Counted from the stretch's first letter, positions 1 through 5,317 are shown. The stretch is DNA of 5,384 bases from Methanocalculus sp. (GCF_029762515.1 NZ_JARVGN010000133.1:1-5384); one strand, 5' to 3'. The notes: generated from the sequence alone by a model not told the origin. Program-made: numbers and translations.

Positions 1-791
1 TAGACCATTTCGTCGTCCAGAAGCATCATCAGTTCATGCTCCATCGGCCGATCTGTTGCCCCGGTACGGATAGCGGCTTCCCGTAATGCGCGTGCGCCTT
101 CATCGTTGATGGTGAATGGAACGCCCCAGTTACTGCTTCCGATTGGGTTCTGTGCAGGGTTCCCGACACTTGTTATTGCGTCACCATAGAGGACATGTTC
201 GGTCTCATCACCGGTGGTCTGAATTCTGATATCGAACCTGCCCTGCTGTCCGACGATCTCCTGTGCGGTGATCATGTCGACGCCTGCAAGTTCTATCCGG
301 ATATACCGTGAGGCGCCGCCGAATGTGGTGAGGGTGTTCACCTTGGCATCTCTCGTTCCGAGGCGGTTGATCTTCTCTTCCAGGATGCGTTTGACGGTTT
401 CTGCTGTTTCAGGACCTACCCCAATCTCATAGCTGGTGATCGTTGCGCCATATTCTGCGAATACCTGTTCCAGCTCTTCCCGGGTGAATGGTTTTCGTAT
501 CTCAACAACATTTGCCTCTATGAGTGATACTTCTGTGTCGAGATCTTCGGATATTCCAAGTAGAAGTTCTTCAACGGAGCCGGTTGTTTCAAAGGTGATT
601 AATTCTGCCTTATATTCAAGCTGTATCCATGATCCGCCTTCCAGATCCAGGCCAAGCTGAACATTCCCCTGAATGCCCTTATCAAAGGCGGGGGGAAGCA
701 GATAGATCGAAACGGCTGAGAGAATAAGTGCTGCAATAAGCACCAGTATGCGCCAGTCACGCATGAGAGAATTGGAATCGTCTTTTGTCAT
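1..791 (-). CDS. secD: Protein translocase subunit SecD, N-terminal part (runs off left edge)
   Basis: SecD pairs with SecF in the cytoplasmic membrane and helps the Sec translocon move and release proteins on the outer face. From ATG at 791 the frame stays open to the window edge, giving 263 residues with no stop. Visible are a first membrane segment (about residues 14-32), the SecD D1 signature LGLDLEGG (46-53), and then the start of the large external domain, including a GGASRYIRIELAGVD stretch typical of the family. Archaeal SecD proteins are usually well over 400 residues, so the C-terminal membrane domain with five further helices must lie left of the window. The ATG overlaps the secF TGA as ATGA, which implies co-transcription and translational coupling. 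The order secF-secD is the archaeal one; bacteria usually have secD first. The identification is secure; only the end is missing. Confidence 0.93.
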   Translation of the reverse strand, partial: MTKDDSNSLMRDWRILVLIAALILSAVSIYLLPPAFDKGIQGNVQLGLDLEGGSWIQLEYKAELITFETTGSVEELLLGISEDLDTEVSLIEANVVEIRKPFTREELEQVFAEYGATITSYEIGVGPETAETVKRILEEKINRLGTRDAKVNTLTTFGGASRYIRIELAGVDMITAQEIVGQQGRFDIRIQTTGDETEHVLYGDAITSVGNPAQNPIGSSNWGVPFTINDEGARALREAAIRTGATDRPMEHELMMLLDDEMV

Positions 792-1660
792 CTCTTCACC
801 CCTTTTGCTGCTTTTCCACTCTGCACATACCATTTCAGAATTCCGGCATTGAACATCCAGGTGTTCATCAGATCAACGAGAAGACCGATCAACAGGACGG
901 CTGCAATCTGCATGATGATCTCTATTCCTCCGATCCACGAGACGACCAACAGTGCGAGGACCGCAGAAAGGGTCGTTGTGGTCATGATAAAGCCTGTCCT
1001 GAATGCATTTTTCAGTTTCTCCTCGAGTTTCCCCTGCCGTTTCAGGATACGGGTTGTCAGGAGGATGTCGCTGTCGACAGAATAGCCGATGAGCATCAGA
1101 AGTGCGGCCGTTGTGCCAAGTGAGAGGGGTAGTCCTATCACATCCATGATTGCTGCGGTTATGAGGATATCAGTGAATGCAGCAAAGACGACTGCAATAG
1201 AGGGTATCACAGTTCTAAAGGCGATGAATACGATGACTGCCATCCCGATGAACGAGAAGAGGAGGGCAATTAGTGCCTGCTGCTGGAGTGTCTCGCCAAA
1301 CGACTCTCCGATCTGATCCACTTTTGCATCAGGATACCGCGTAGCTATATCCTGGGAGAGTGAGCGGAACTGTTCATCAGACATTGGCCCGAACCGAAGG
1401 TAGTTTCCCCTGTTTAAGCCTTCACCGATACTGATCAGAGGATATGCTGCAAAATACGCTTCCAACTGTTCAGGTGTATCATCGCTCATCACCGTTACCG
1501 CCGTTCCCCCGGCAAAATCAATCCCAAGATTGATAGGAACACCGGAGATCATGAAATTGGCCCCGATGATTATCAGTCCGATGAGCGTGATGACAAGCGG
1601 CACCGCCATCATCTGCTTTGGGGGATATTTATTTACAAGATCGTACAGGTCAAACGCCAT
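788..1660 (-). CDS. secF: Protein translocase subunit SecF
   Basis: SecF is the partner of SecD in the membrane complex assisting Sec-dependent export. The 290-residue product begins MAFDLYDLVNKYPP. It has a first helix at about 18-38, the D1-like motif LGIDFAGGTAV (45-55), an external domain to about 127, and then five hydrophobic segments (about 128-148, 152-172, 179-201, 229-244, 250-275). The D4-like motif GYSVDSDILLTTR (192-204) is the archaeal version of the bacterial GYSINDTVV region, with acidic residues D196 and D198. Length and six-helix layout fit the family. The frame stays open upstream to an ATG at 1726, but ATG 1660 is preferred. The family-like sequence begins there, and an AT-rich box lies about 30 bases before it, so the 1726 start would place the promoter inside the gene. 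No good Shine-Dalgarno precedes 1660, which suits a leaderless or short-leader transcript. Confidence 0.95.
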   Translation of the reverse strand: MAFDLYDLVNKYPPKQMMAVPLVITLIGLIIIGANFMISGVPINLGIDFAGGTAVTVMSDDTPEQLEAYFAAYPLISIGEGLNRGNYLRFGPMSDEQFRSLSQDIATRYPDAKVDQIGESFGETLQQQALIALLFSFIGMAVIVFIAFRTVIPSIAVVFAAFTDILITAAIMDVIGLPLSLGTTAALLMLIGYSVDSDILLTTRILKRQGKLEEKLKNAFRTGFIMTTTTLSAVLALLVVSWIGGIEIIMQIAAVLLIGLLVDLMNTWMFNAGILKWYVQSGKAAKGVKR

Positions 1661-1685
1661 AGTGGTAACATTTACGATCTGATTG

Positions 1686-1705
1686 TTTAAATTATTGGCT
1701 ATATA
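1686..1705 (-). promoter_or_regulatory. Probable TATA box region of the secF-secD operon
   Basis: On the minus strand, AATTTAAA (1693-1686) is centred about 30 bases before the secF ATG at 1660, the spacing expected for a leaderless or nearly leaderless archaeal transcript. A second candidate, TATATA (1705-1700), lies a little further upstream and would give a leader of about 15 bases. Both sit between tRNA-Arg and secF, so the operon probably has its own promoter. Confidence 0.5.
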
Positions 1706-1744
1706 CGGGATGCAGATACATTGCATTCCACAGGTTGATGGTTA

Positions 1745-1756
1745 CGAAAAGAAAGA
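1745..1756 (-). terminator. T-rich tract after tRNA-Arg
   Basis: Directly after the tRNA 3' end the minus strand reads TCTTTCTTTTCG. Archaeal RNA polymerase can stop at U-rich tracts without a hairpin, so this is the likely end of the tRNA transcript. The tract is interrupted by C residues and is therefore only moderately convincing. Confidence 0.4.
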
Positions 1757-1828
1757 CGTCCCGGCCGGGACTTGAACCCGGGTCAAAAGCTCCGGAGGCT
1801 TCTAGGATGTCCACTACCCTACCGAGAC
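1757..1828 (-). tRNA. tRNA-Arg, anticodon CCG (reads CGG)
   Basis: A 72-base cloverleaf can be folded by eye. Acceptor GTCTCGG pairs with CCGGGAC (one G-U pair), and the discriminator is G73. The anticodon stem GAAGC/GCTTT holds the loop CTCCGGA, giving anticodon CCG. The variable loop is TGAC. The T arm CCGGG-TTCAAGT-CCCGG is perfect. The D stem is the weakest part: G10-U25, two G-C pairs and a U-U mismatch. A20 in the D loop agrees with arginine identity. CCA is not encoded, and the anticodon loop needs no intron. The gene lies 70 bases after the hypD stop on the same strand. No clear TATA box of its own is seen, so read-through from hypD is possible. Confidence 0.92.
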
Positions 1829-1841
1829 AATTGTTGCAGAA

Positions 1842-1855
1842 GCCCGAATGCGGGC
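1842..1855. repeat. Small GC hairpin between hypD and tRNA-Arg
   Basis: GCCCG-aatg-CGGGC is a perfect 5-bp inverted repeat 14 bases before the mature 5' end of tRNA-Arg. If hypD and the tRNA are co-transcribed, it would form a stem in the 5' leader of the tRNA precursor, near where RNase P cuts. It is not followed by a T run on the minus strand, so it is not a classic terminator. Confidence 0.35.
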
Positions 1856-1870
1856 ATTGCGTCTAGATAG

Positions 1871-1888
1871 ATCTGTGTAAAAACAGAT
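1871..1888 (-). terminator. Weak terminator-like element after hypD
   Basis: Just after the hypD TAA the minus strand carries a 6-bp inverted repeat, ATCTGT/ACAGAT, with a run of five T residues (1883-1879) in its left arm and loop. A short U tract soon after a stop codon is typical of weak archaeal terminators. The stem is short and the call is tentative. Confidence 0.3.
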
Positions 1889-1898
1889 AAGGATATCG

Positions 1899-2918
1899 TT
1901 ATCGGTGATACTGGTGCCAGATTTTGCATGCACCTTCATGGGAGACCATGCAGGGGCCAACCGGAGAGCGGGGGGTGCATGCGGTGCCGAAGAGCGGGCA
2001 GTCGGTTGGTTCGGCGAGACCGCGGAGGAGCTGGTCGCAGATACAGGCGGAGCGCTTCTCGATATGAGGAATTGTCTTGTTGAATTTCTTTAATGCGTCA
2101 TAGGTGTCATATTCAGGCTTTAATGCAAGACCGGAATCCGGTATGACGGGGAAGCCTCTCCACTCGATGTCGCAGGGTTCAAATACCTCGTACATCAGGG
2201 CTTTTGCCTTGGTGTTTCCTTCTCTTGTGACAGCCCTTGGGTAGGCATTCTCCACCTTTGCCTCTTTGTTATTGATCTGTTTTACAAGCATGTACAGGCC
2301 AAGCAGGAGATCGTCTGCTTCAAAGCCTGCTACCACCTGGGGGACCGGGAACTGCTCATATTCATCATATCCCATAACAGCGCATACATGCCCTGGCAGG
2401 ATGAATCCATGAAGGTCCGCTTCTCCCTGGCTGAGGAGCCATTGCATGGCAGGAGGAACGACACGATGGCAGGAGAGGATGCTGAAATTTTCAGGTGGAT
2501 TCTGGAGGATTGTTGCGGCAACGGTTGGAACTGTTGTCTCAAAACCAACAGAGATGAAGACAACTTCTTTATCAGTATTTTTTGCAATCTCTACTGCCTT
2601 ATGAATGCCCTGTACGATCCTGATATCACCATCAGCTGATTCGAGCGAACCTTTCGATCCCGGCACCCGGAGGAGATCGCCGTAAGTGGTGATGATCTTT
2701 CCTTCTGCTGCAAGATCTATTGCACAGTCTATCTCGCCGGCAGGCGTGATGCAGACGGGGCAGCCGGGCCCCATCACGACCTTCAGTTCTTTTGGGAGGA
2801 CGCTTCGTATCCCGTGTTTTGCAATAGCTGCTTCGTGTGTGCCGCAGACATGCATGATCCTGACGTCTGACTTAATCTCTTCCTGTATTGCCTTGATGAT
2901 ATCCTTTCCAACCGCCAT
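1899..2918 (-). CDS. hypD: Hydrogenase maturation factor HypD
   Basis: HypD is the iron-sulfur scaffold that, with HypC and HypE, assembles the Fe(CN)2CO unit inserted into the large subunit of [NiFe] hydrogenases in the cytoplasm. The 339-residue product is close to the usual length. It has the family signatures CGTHE (25-29), GPGCPVCITP (50-59), GFETT (125-129) and HGFILPGHVC (170-179). C25, C53 and C56 correspond to the three cysteines of these motifs, which are essential in E. coli HypD. The C-terminal part carries the cluster region with C292, C294, C307, C314, C323 and C331 in CICDQLLRG, DCPLFGTACTP and GPCMVSHEGAC. ATG 2918 is chosen because the family sequence starts there. A small palindrome, AGAGATTCTCT (2919-2929), sits directly upstream over the possible ribosome site. 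No other hyp gene adjoins it here; the radical SAM gene ends 98 bases upstream on the same strand. Confidence 0.96.
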   Translation of the reverse strand: MAVGKDIIKAIQEEIKSDVRIMHVCGTHEAAIAKHGIRSVLPKELKVVMGPGCPVCITPAGEIDCAIDLAAEGKIITTYGDLLRVPGSKGSLESADGDIRIVQGIHKAVEIAKNTDKEVVFISVGFETTVPTVAATILQNPPENFSILSCHRVVPPAMQWLLSQGEADLHGFILPGHVCAVMGYDEYEQFPVPQVVAGFEADDLLLGLYMLVKQINNKEAKVENAYPRAVTREGNTKAKALMYEVFEPCDIEWRGFPVIPDSGLALKPEYDTYDALKKFNKTIPHIEKRSACICDQLLRGLAEPTDCPLFGTACTPRSPVGPCMVSHEGACKIWHQYHR

Positions 2919-3017
2919 AGAGATTCTCTCATAGTAGTATGCCCTCCCAGCCAGAAAAGGTTGATTGGTGGAGGCAGGGATTAAACCGGACCATCATCTC
3001 CTCTGCTGTTGAGGTTT

Positions 3018-3743
3018 TTAGATGATCTGAGTATTCTTAAATTGCTCAATAAAGAAAGATTGAATGGCTTTCTTCTCGTCGTCTGTGAGTGTCGTGACCC
3101 AGGTTTCTGCGCCGGGGCGGCTGAGCGAGTTGATGTGGATTACATCGGGGTTGATCCTGACTGCCGCATCCCGCAGGAGGTGGAGCTCTTCGTCTGTTGT
3201 ATTAACACCCGGAATGAAGAATATCTCAAGCCAGATTTTTCCTTTAAATTCCTTCCTGAGTGCTATCAGGCCATCAACCATTGTTTCTGCGGTGATGCCT
3301 GAAGGTGGCCGGTTGATTGTTTGGAAGATGTCATCGCTGACTGCATCAAGTGAGGGGAGGATGAGGTCTGCTGTTTTGATCTCGTCTCTGATTGCCGGGT
3401 CATGGAGGAGGGTGCTGTTTGTAAGGACGGCTCGTTTGTATTCAGGGTGGTGTTTTCTGAGATACTCAAGGATGGCGCTGATTCCCGAATGGAGTGTCGG
3501 CTCGCCGGTTCCGCCGAGGGTGATATAGTCGATATCCCGCTTAATTCTGAGGTAGTGATCAAGTTCCTGCTGGATTCTTGAGAGGGAGGCATATTCCCCC
3601 CGTTTCCGTGTGATATGGATGGTTGTGCCGCACTCACAGTAGACGCAGTTTAAAGAGCAGATGTTTCCGGGCACAAGATCGATGCCAAGGGATCTCCCGA
3701 GGCGGCGGGAGCGTACCGGACCGAAGAGATATTGGTATTCCAT
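3018..3743 (-). CDS. Radical SAM protein, COG0731-like, substrate unknown
   Basis: A 241-residue protein of the radical SAM superfamily, which uses a [4Fe-4S] cluster to cleave S-adenosylmethionine and start radical chemistry. The cluster motif is CSLNCVYC, with C29, C33 and C36, followed closely by another cysteine, C38. It is preceded by FGPVRSRRLGRSLGIDLVP (7-25), a lead-in I associate with the COG0731-type group. GGTGEPTL (77-84) is the glycine-rich SAM-binding segment, and LTNSTLL follows. The later part completes a partial TIM barrel with LEIFFIPGVNT. There is no extra C-terminal cysteine-rich (SPASM-like) domain, so it is a minimal radical SAM enzyme. ATG 3743 is preferred over an in-frame TTG at 3752, which has no ribosome site and adds only three residues. 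It may be co-transcribed with hypD (99-base gap), but nothing in its sequence ties it to hydrogenase maturation. The fold is certain and the reaction unknown. Confidence 0.88.
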   Translation of the reverse strand: MEYQYLFGPVRSRRLGRSLGIDLVPGNICSLNCVYCECGTTIHITRKRGEYASLSRIQQELDHYLRIKRDIDYITLGGTGEPTLHSGISAILEYLRKHHPEYKRAVLTNSTLLHDPAIRDEIKTADLILPSLDAVSDDIFQTINRPPSGITAETMVDGLIALRKEFKGKIWLEIFFIPGVNTTDEELHLLRDAAVRINPDVIHINSLSRPGAETWVTTLTDDEKKAIQSFFIEQFKNTQII

Positions 3744-3894
3744 TATCTTCAATACATATCTGTCGTGACAGGAGATACTTCTTTTCTGCTGGTGGAGTTT
3801 TAGGGATTGGTGGGTGTATCTTCAATTTGAAAGAAGATGTGTGCCAGAAGATTCGGATCAGATCTTTTATCGTCTGTTCCTGCCGATTGAGTGT
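3744..3894. promoter_or_regulatory. Divergent intergenic region between radical SAM gene and TIM-barrel gene
   Basis: These 151 bases separate two divergent genes and must contain both promoters. On the plus strand, CTTTTAT (3864-3870) is centred about 28 bases before ATG 3895, ideal for a leaderless transcript of the TIM-barrel gene. On the minus strand no equally good box is seen; a weak AT-rich candidate lies near 3772-3785. A perfect 11-base palindrome, TTCAATTTGAA (3821-3831), lies near the middle. The ten bases TATCTTCAAT occur twice, at 3744-3753 and 3817-3826, in direct orientation. Confidence 0.45.
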
Positions 3895-4602
3895 ATGTTT
3901 GCAGTCTCTACCTATTGCCTTCATCGCGAGCCGCTCGGAATAGCCCTTGAGAAACTTGCTCCAATCACCGGCTCTGTTGAGGTGATGGATGACGGCCTTC
4001 ATTACATTGATAATCCTGAGATCCTCGAGTCATATTCCTTCTCCTATTCGATTCATGCGCCATCACGCGGAGTGAATATCGCCTCCCTCCTGGAGCCGAT
4101 CAGAAAGGCGAGCGTCCAGGTAACAGATGAATGTTTTGCAATTGCCGCCGAGGTCAATGCCCCGGTGATCGTCCACCCCGGCTATTTCGCATGGCTGGAG
4201 GAGAGGGAGATGGCAGAGCGGCAGATGCTGAAATCCATAGCCGAACTCCGGGCATTGGCGGATGAGCGGGGGGTCGAACTGACAATAGAGAATTTGGGGA
4301 ACTGGGATTATTTCTTCCTTAAAACCCCCTCTGAGCTGCCCCTCATTGAAGGCACCAGCTTTACACTTGATATCGGCCATGCTAACCTGAATAGCTGCCT
4401 TCCAGAATTCCTGAAGTATCCTTTTGCTCATATCCATATTCATGATAATGATGGGACAACCGATTCGCATAGTCCGGTTGGAACCGGAACTATTGACTTT
4501 GATGCAGTGATGGAAGCCGTCAGGAGGGAGAAGGTGATCCCGGTTATCGAGGTTGACACCCTTGAGGGAGTGAAAGAGAGCATCAGGGCGCTTGGGTTGT
4601 GA
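3895..4602 (+). CDS. Sugar phosphate isomerase/epimerase-like TIM-barrel protein (AP endonuclease 2 family fold)
   Basis: A 235-residue protein of the xylose-isomerase-like TIM-barrel group (COG1082 / AP endonuclease family 2). Members isomerise or epimerise sugars, or cut DNA, using divalent metals held by His, Glu and Asp. Visible candidate ligands at barrel-strand ends are H54 (SIHAP), H94 (VIVHPGY), E132 (LTIEN), D159 and H162 (TLDIGHAN), H179/H181/H183 (HIHIHDN) and E219 (PVIEV). The segment SHSPVGTGTIDF (191-202) is the typical loop before the last helix. It is shorter than most endonuclease IV proteins (about 280 residues), which argues for an isomerase or an uncharacterised role. The frame is open to 3814, but ATG 3895 is chosen because barrel sequence (MFAVSTYCLH) starts there and a TATA-like box lies 28 bases upstream. 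It is a single plus-strand gene with no metabolic neighbour to reveal its substrate. Confidence 0.85.
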   Translation: MFAVSTYCLHREPLGIALEKLAPITGSVEVMDDGLHYIDNPEILESYSFSYSIHAPSRGVNIASLLEPIRKASVQVTDECFAIAAEVNAPVIVHPGYFAWLEEREMAERQMLKSIAELRALADERGVELTIENLGNWDYFFLKTPSELPLIEGTSFTLDIGHANLNSCLPEFLKYPFAHIHIHDNDGTTDSHSPVGTGTIDFDAVMEAVRREKVIPVIEVDTLEGVKESIRALGL

Positions 4603-4974
4603 TAGCCACGATATGGTGCCTTGTTGTGAGGGTTAAGTGGTGATGGGTCTGTTGAATGGTGATCTGGTGCAGTGGGTATTCGGTGAGTATGTTGTGGGGA
4701 GTGTGTTGGGGGAGTATGCCGGGAGTTGTCAGGTGTTTAGGTATAGTGGGTGCGAAGAGTCGTCAATCATTCTTTGAATATAGGAAATCCACGGCAAAAT
4801 ACGCTCCAAGCCATGATCCATTCCGGAAGGTATTAAAACAACGCTGGCTTACGATATAATGCAACTTCTCATGTATTTGGGGGTCGCTGCCGGATTCAGG
4901 GGCTTAGATCTCCGGAATATGGGCATTTCAATCAGGCAACTCAAACAGGCAACTTATTGTCTGGCACAACAATC
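4603..4974. other. Intergenic stretch of 372 bases without a convincing gene
   Basis: No gene is supported here. The first part (about 4610-4755) is extremely rich in G and T on the plus strand: by hand count, about 96 of the 120 bases 4621-4740 are G or T and only 7 are C. The second part has ordinary composition. It holds possible TATA-like boxes (TATTAAAAC at 4831-4839, GATATAATG at 4853-4861) and a 9-bp direct repeat before the tRNA. A 67-codon open frame at 4656-4859 crosses both compositions, lacks a ribosome site and resembles no family I know, so it is probably chance. Confidence 0.6.
4933..4954. repeat. Direct repeat CAGGCAACT x2 upstream of tRNA-Thr
   Basis: CAGGCAACT occurs at 4933-4941 and again at 4946-4954, with a 13-base period and the spacer CAAA. 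It ends 20 bases before the mature 5' end of tRNA-Thr, in the zone where the promoter should be. It could be a protein-binding site or a small tandem duplication. Confidence 0.5.
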
Positions 4975-5274
4975 GCCTCGGTGGCATAGCGGTATCGCGC
5001 TTCCTTGGTAAGGAAGAGGTCGCGGGTTCGATTCCCGCCCGAGGCTTCGTTTTTGGTGTTTTTTTTTTAATTCGGAGTTAGCTATCAACGCTGTTACTAA
5101 TGTTTCATAATACATATTCAATCTAAGCGAATGTATCGCCACATCTAAGACTTTGGAGACATTCAAGCCTGTATCCTGAATGAAGTCATAATTTTCCGGA
5201 TCGATTGTGAGAGAGATCCTTTTTCTAAATCTTCTTATTACGCTCTTCTTTTCATCTTTTGTCTTTGTTTTCAT
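4954..5274 (-). CDS. Small ribbon-helix-helix DNA-binding protein, frame running through tRNA-Thr
   Basis: The frame from ATG 5274 gives 106 residues. Residues 1-18 are very basic (K/R-rich). Residues 19-52 fit a ribbon-helix-helix fold: strand RISLTID (19-25), helix PENYDFIQDTG, turn GLNVS (36-40), helix KVLDVAIHSLRL. This resembles CcdA-like antitoxins and small archaeal RHH regulators. Residues 77-100 (SLGRESNPRPLPYQG and onward) are simply the antisense of tRNA-Thr, so the natural protein is probably about 76 residues, or its original C-terminus has been lost or replaced. ATG 5274 is chosen over an in-frame GTG at 5286 because AGGTGG (5288-5283) stands 8 bases before it. Base content is low (about 33% G+C over 5101-5280, against about 55% in a 60-base sample of the TIM-barrel gene), suggesting transferred DNA. 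No toxin partner is visible downstream. The RHH fold is likely; the antitoxin role is a guess. Confidence 0.7.
   Translation of the reverse strand: MKTKTKDEKKSVIRRFRKRISLTIDPENYDFIQDTGLNVSKVLDVAIHSLRLNMYYETLVTALIANSELKKKHQKRSLGRESNPRPLPYQGSAIPLCHRGDCCARQ
4975..5046 (+). tRNA. tRNA-Thr, anticodon GGT (reads ACC)
   Basis: A 72-base cloverleaf. Acceptor GCCTCGG pairs perfectly with CCGAGGC, and the discriminator is T73, as expected for archaeal threonine tRNA. Anticodon stem CTTCC/GGAAG holds loop TTGGTAA, giving anticodon GGT. The variable loop is AGGTC. The T arm GCGGG-TTCGATT-CCCGC is perfect. The D arm is weak: only G10-C25 and C11-G24 pair, while A12/C23 and T13/T22 do not, although A14, G18, G19 and A21 are in place. 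CCA is not encoded and there is no intron. A T-rich terminator follows at once. The antisense strand is read by the tail of the RHH gene from the right. Confidence 0.92.
5050..5068 (+). terminator. T-rich terminator of tRNA-Thr
   Basis: Three bases past the tRNA 3' end come five T residues (5050-5054), then GGTG, then ten T residues in a row (5059-5068). Such oligo-T tracts without a hairpin are the standard archaeal termination signal after tRNA genes. On the opposite strand the same tract is a ten-A run inside the RHH reading frame. Confidence 0.75.
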
Positions 5275-5282
5275 TTCTTTTA

Positions 5283-5288
5283 CCACCT
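5283..5288 (-). promoter_or_regulatory. Ribosome binding site of the RHH gene
   Basis: AGGTGG on the minus strand lies 8 bases before ATG 5274 and matches the core of the archaeal anti-Shine-Dalgarno complement (GGAGGTGATC). It decides the start in favour of ATG 5274 and overlaps the alternative GTG at 5286. Confidence 0.7.
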
Positions 5289-5316
5289 ATACGTACATGT
5301 ACCCTCATGTACGTAT
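5289..5316. promoter_or_regulatory. 11-bp inverted repeat, candidate operator of the RHH gene
   Basis: ATACGTACATG (5289-5299) and CATGTACGTAT (5306-5316) form a perfect inverted repeat with a 6-base spacer. Within it GTAC occurs three times (5293, 5299, 5309), and GTACATGTAC (5293-5302) is itself a palindrome. It sits between a TATA-like box (5318-5323) and the ribosome site, covering the expected transcription start. That is where a self-repressing RHH protein would bind. Confidence 0.6.
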
Positions 5317-5317
5317 G

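Noticed and set aside
785..1123. Plus-strand open frame of 112 codons, and others within secF
   Set aside because: They lie opposite the clear secF frame and encode low-quality sequence; shadows of the real gene.
1661..1726. Longer SecF start at ATG 1726
   Set aside because: The extra 22 residues do not resemble the family, and the extension contains the likely TATA boxes of the operon.
1842..1855. GC hairpin as an intrinsic terminator of hypD
   Set aside because: No T run follows it on the minus strand; kept only as a leader hairpin.
3634..4002. Minus-strand 122-codon frame across the divergent intergenic region
   Set aside because: It overlaps the starts of two well-supported genes in other frames, has no family resemblance, and would leave no room for either promoter.
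4063..4470. Minus-strand 135-codon frame inside the TIM-barrel gene
   Set aside because: It is antisense to a gene with conserved metal-ligand motifs and shows no recognisable protein features.
4630..4665. C/D box guide RNA suggested by GTGATGG
   Set aside because: It only approximates box C, and no matching CTGA box D lies at a suitable distance.
4673..4724. G-quadruplex in the GT-rich segment
   Set aside because: Several runs of three or more G exist, but the loops between four consecutive runs are too long for the usual motif.
4656..4859. 67-codon plus-strand frame
   Set aside because: No ribosome site, no known motif, odd Gly/Val/Cys/Trp-rich start produced by the GT-rich DNA; probably chance.
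4954..5274. Complete toxin-antitoxin module
   Set aside because: Only an RHH-type protein is visible; no toxin gene lies on either side within the window.
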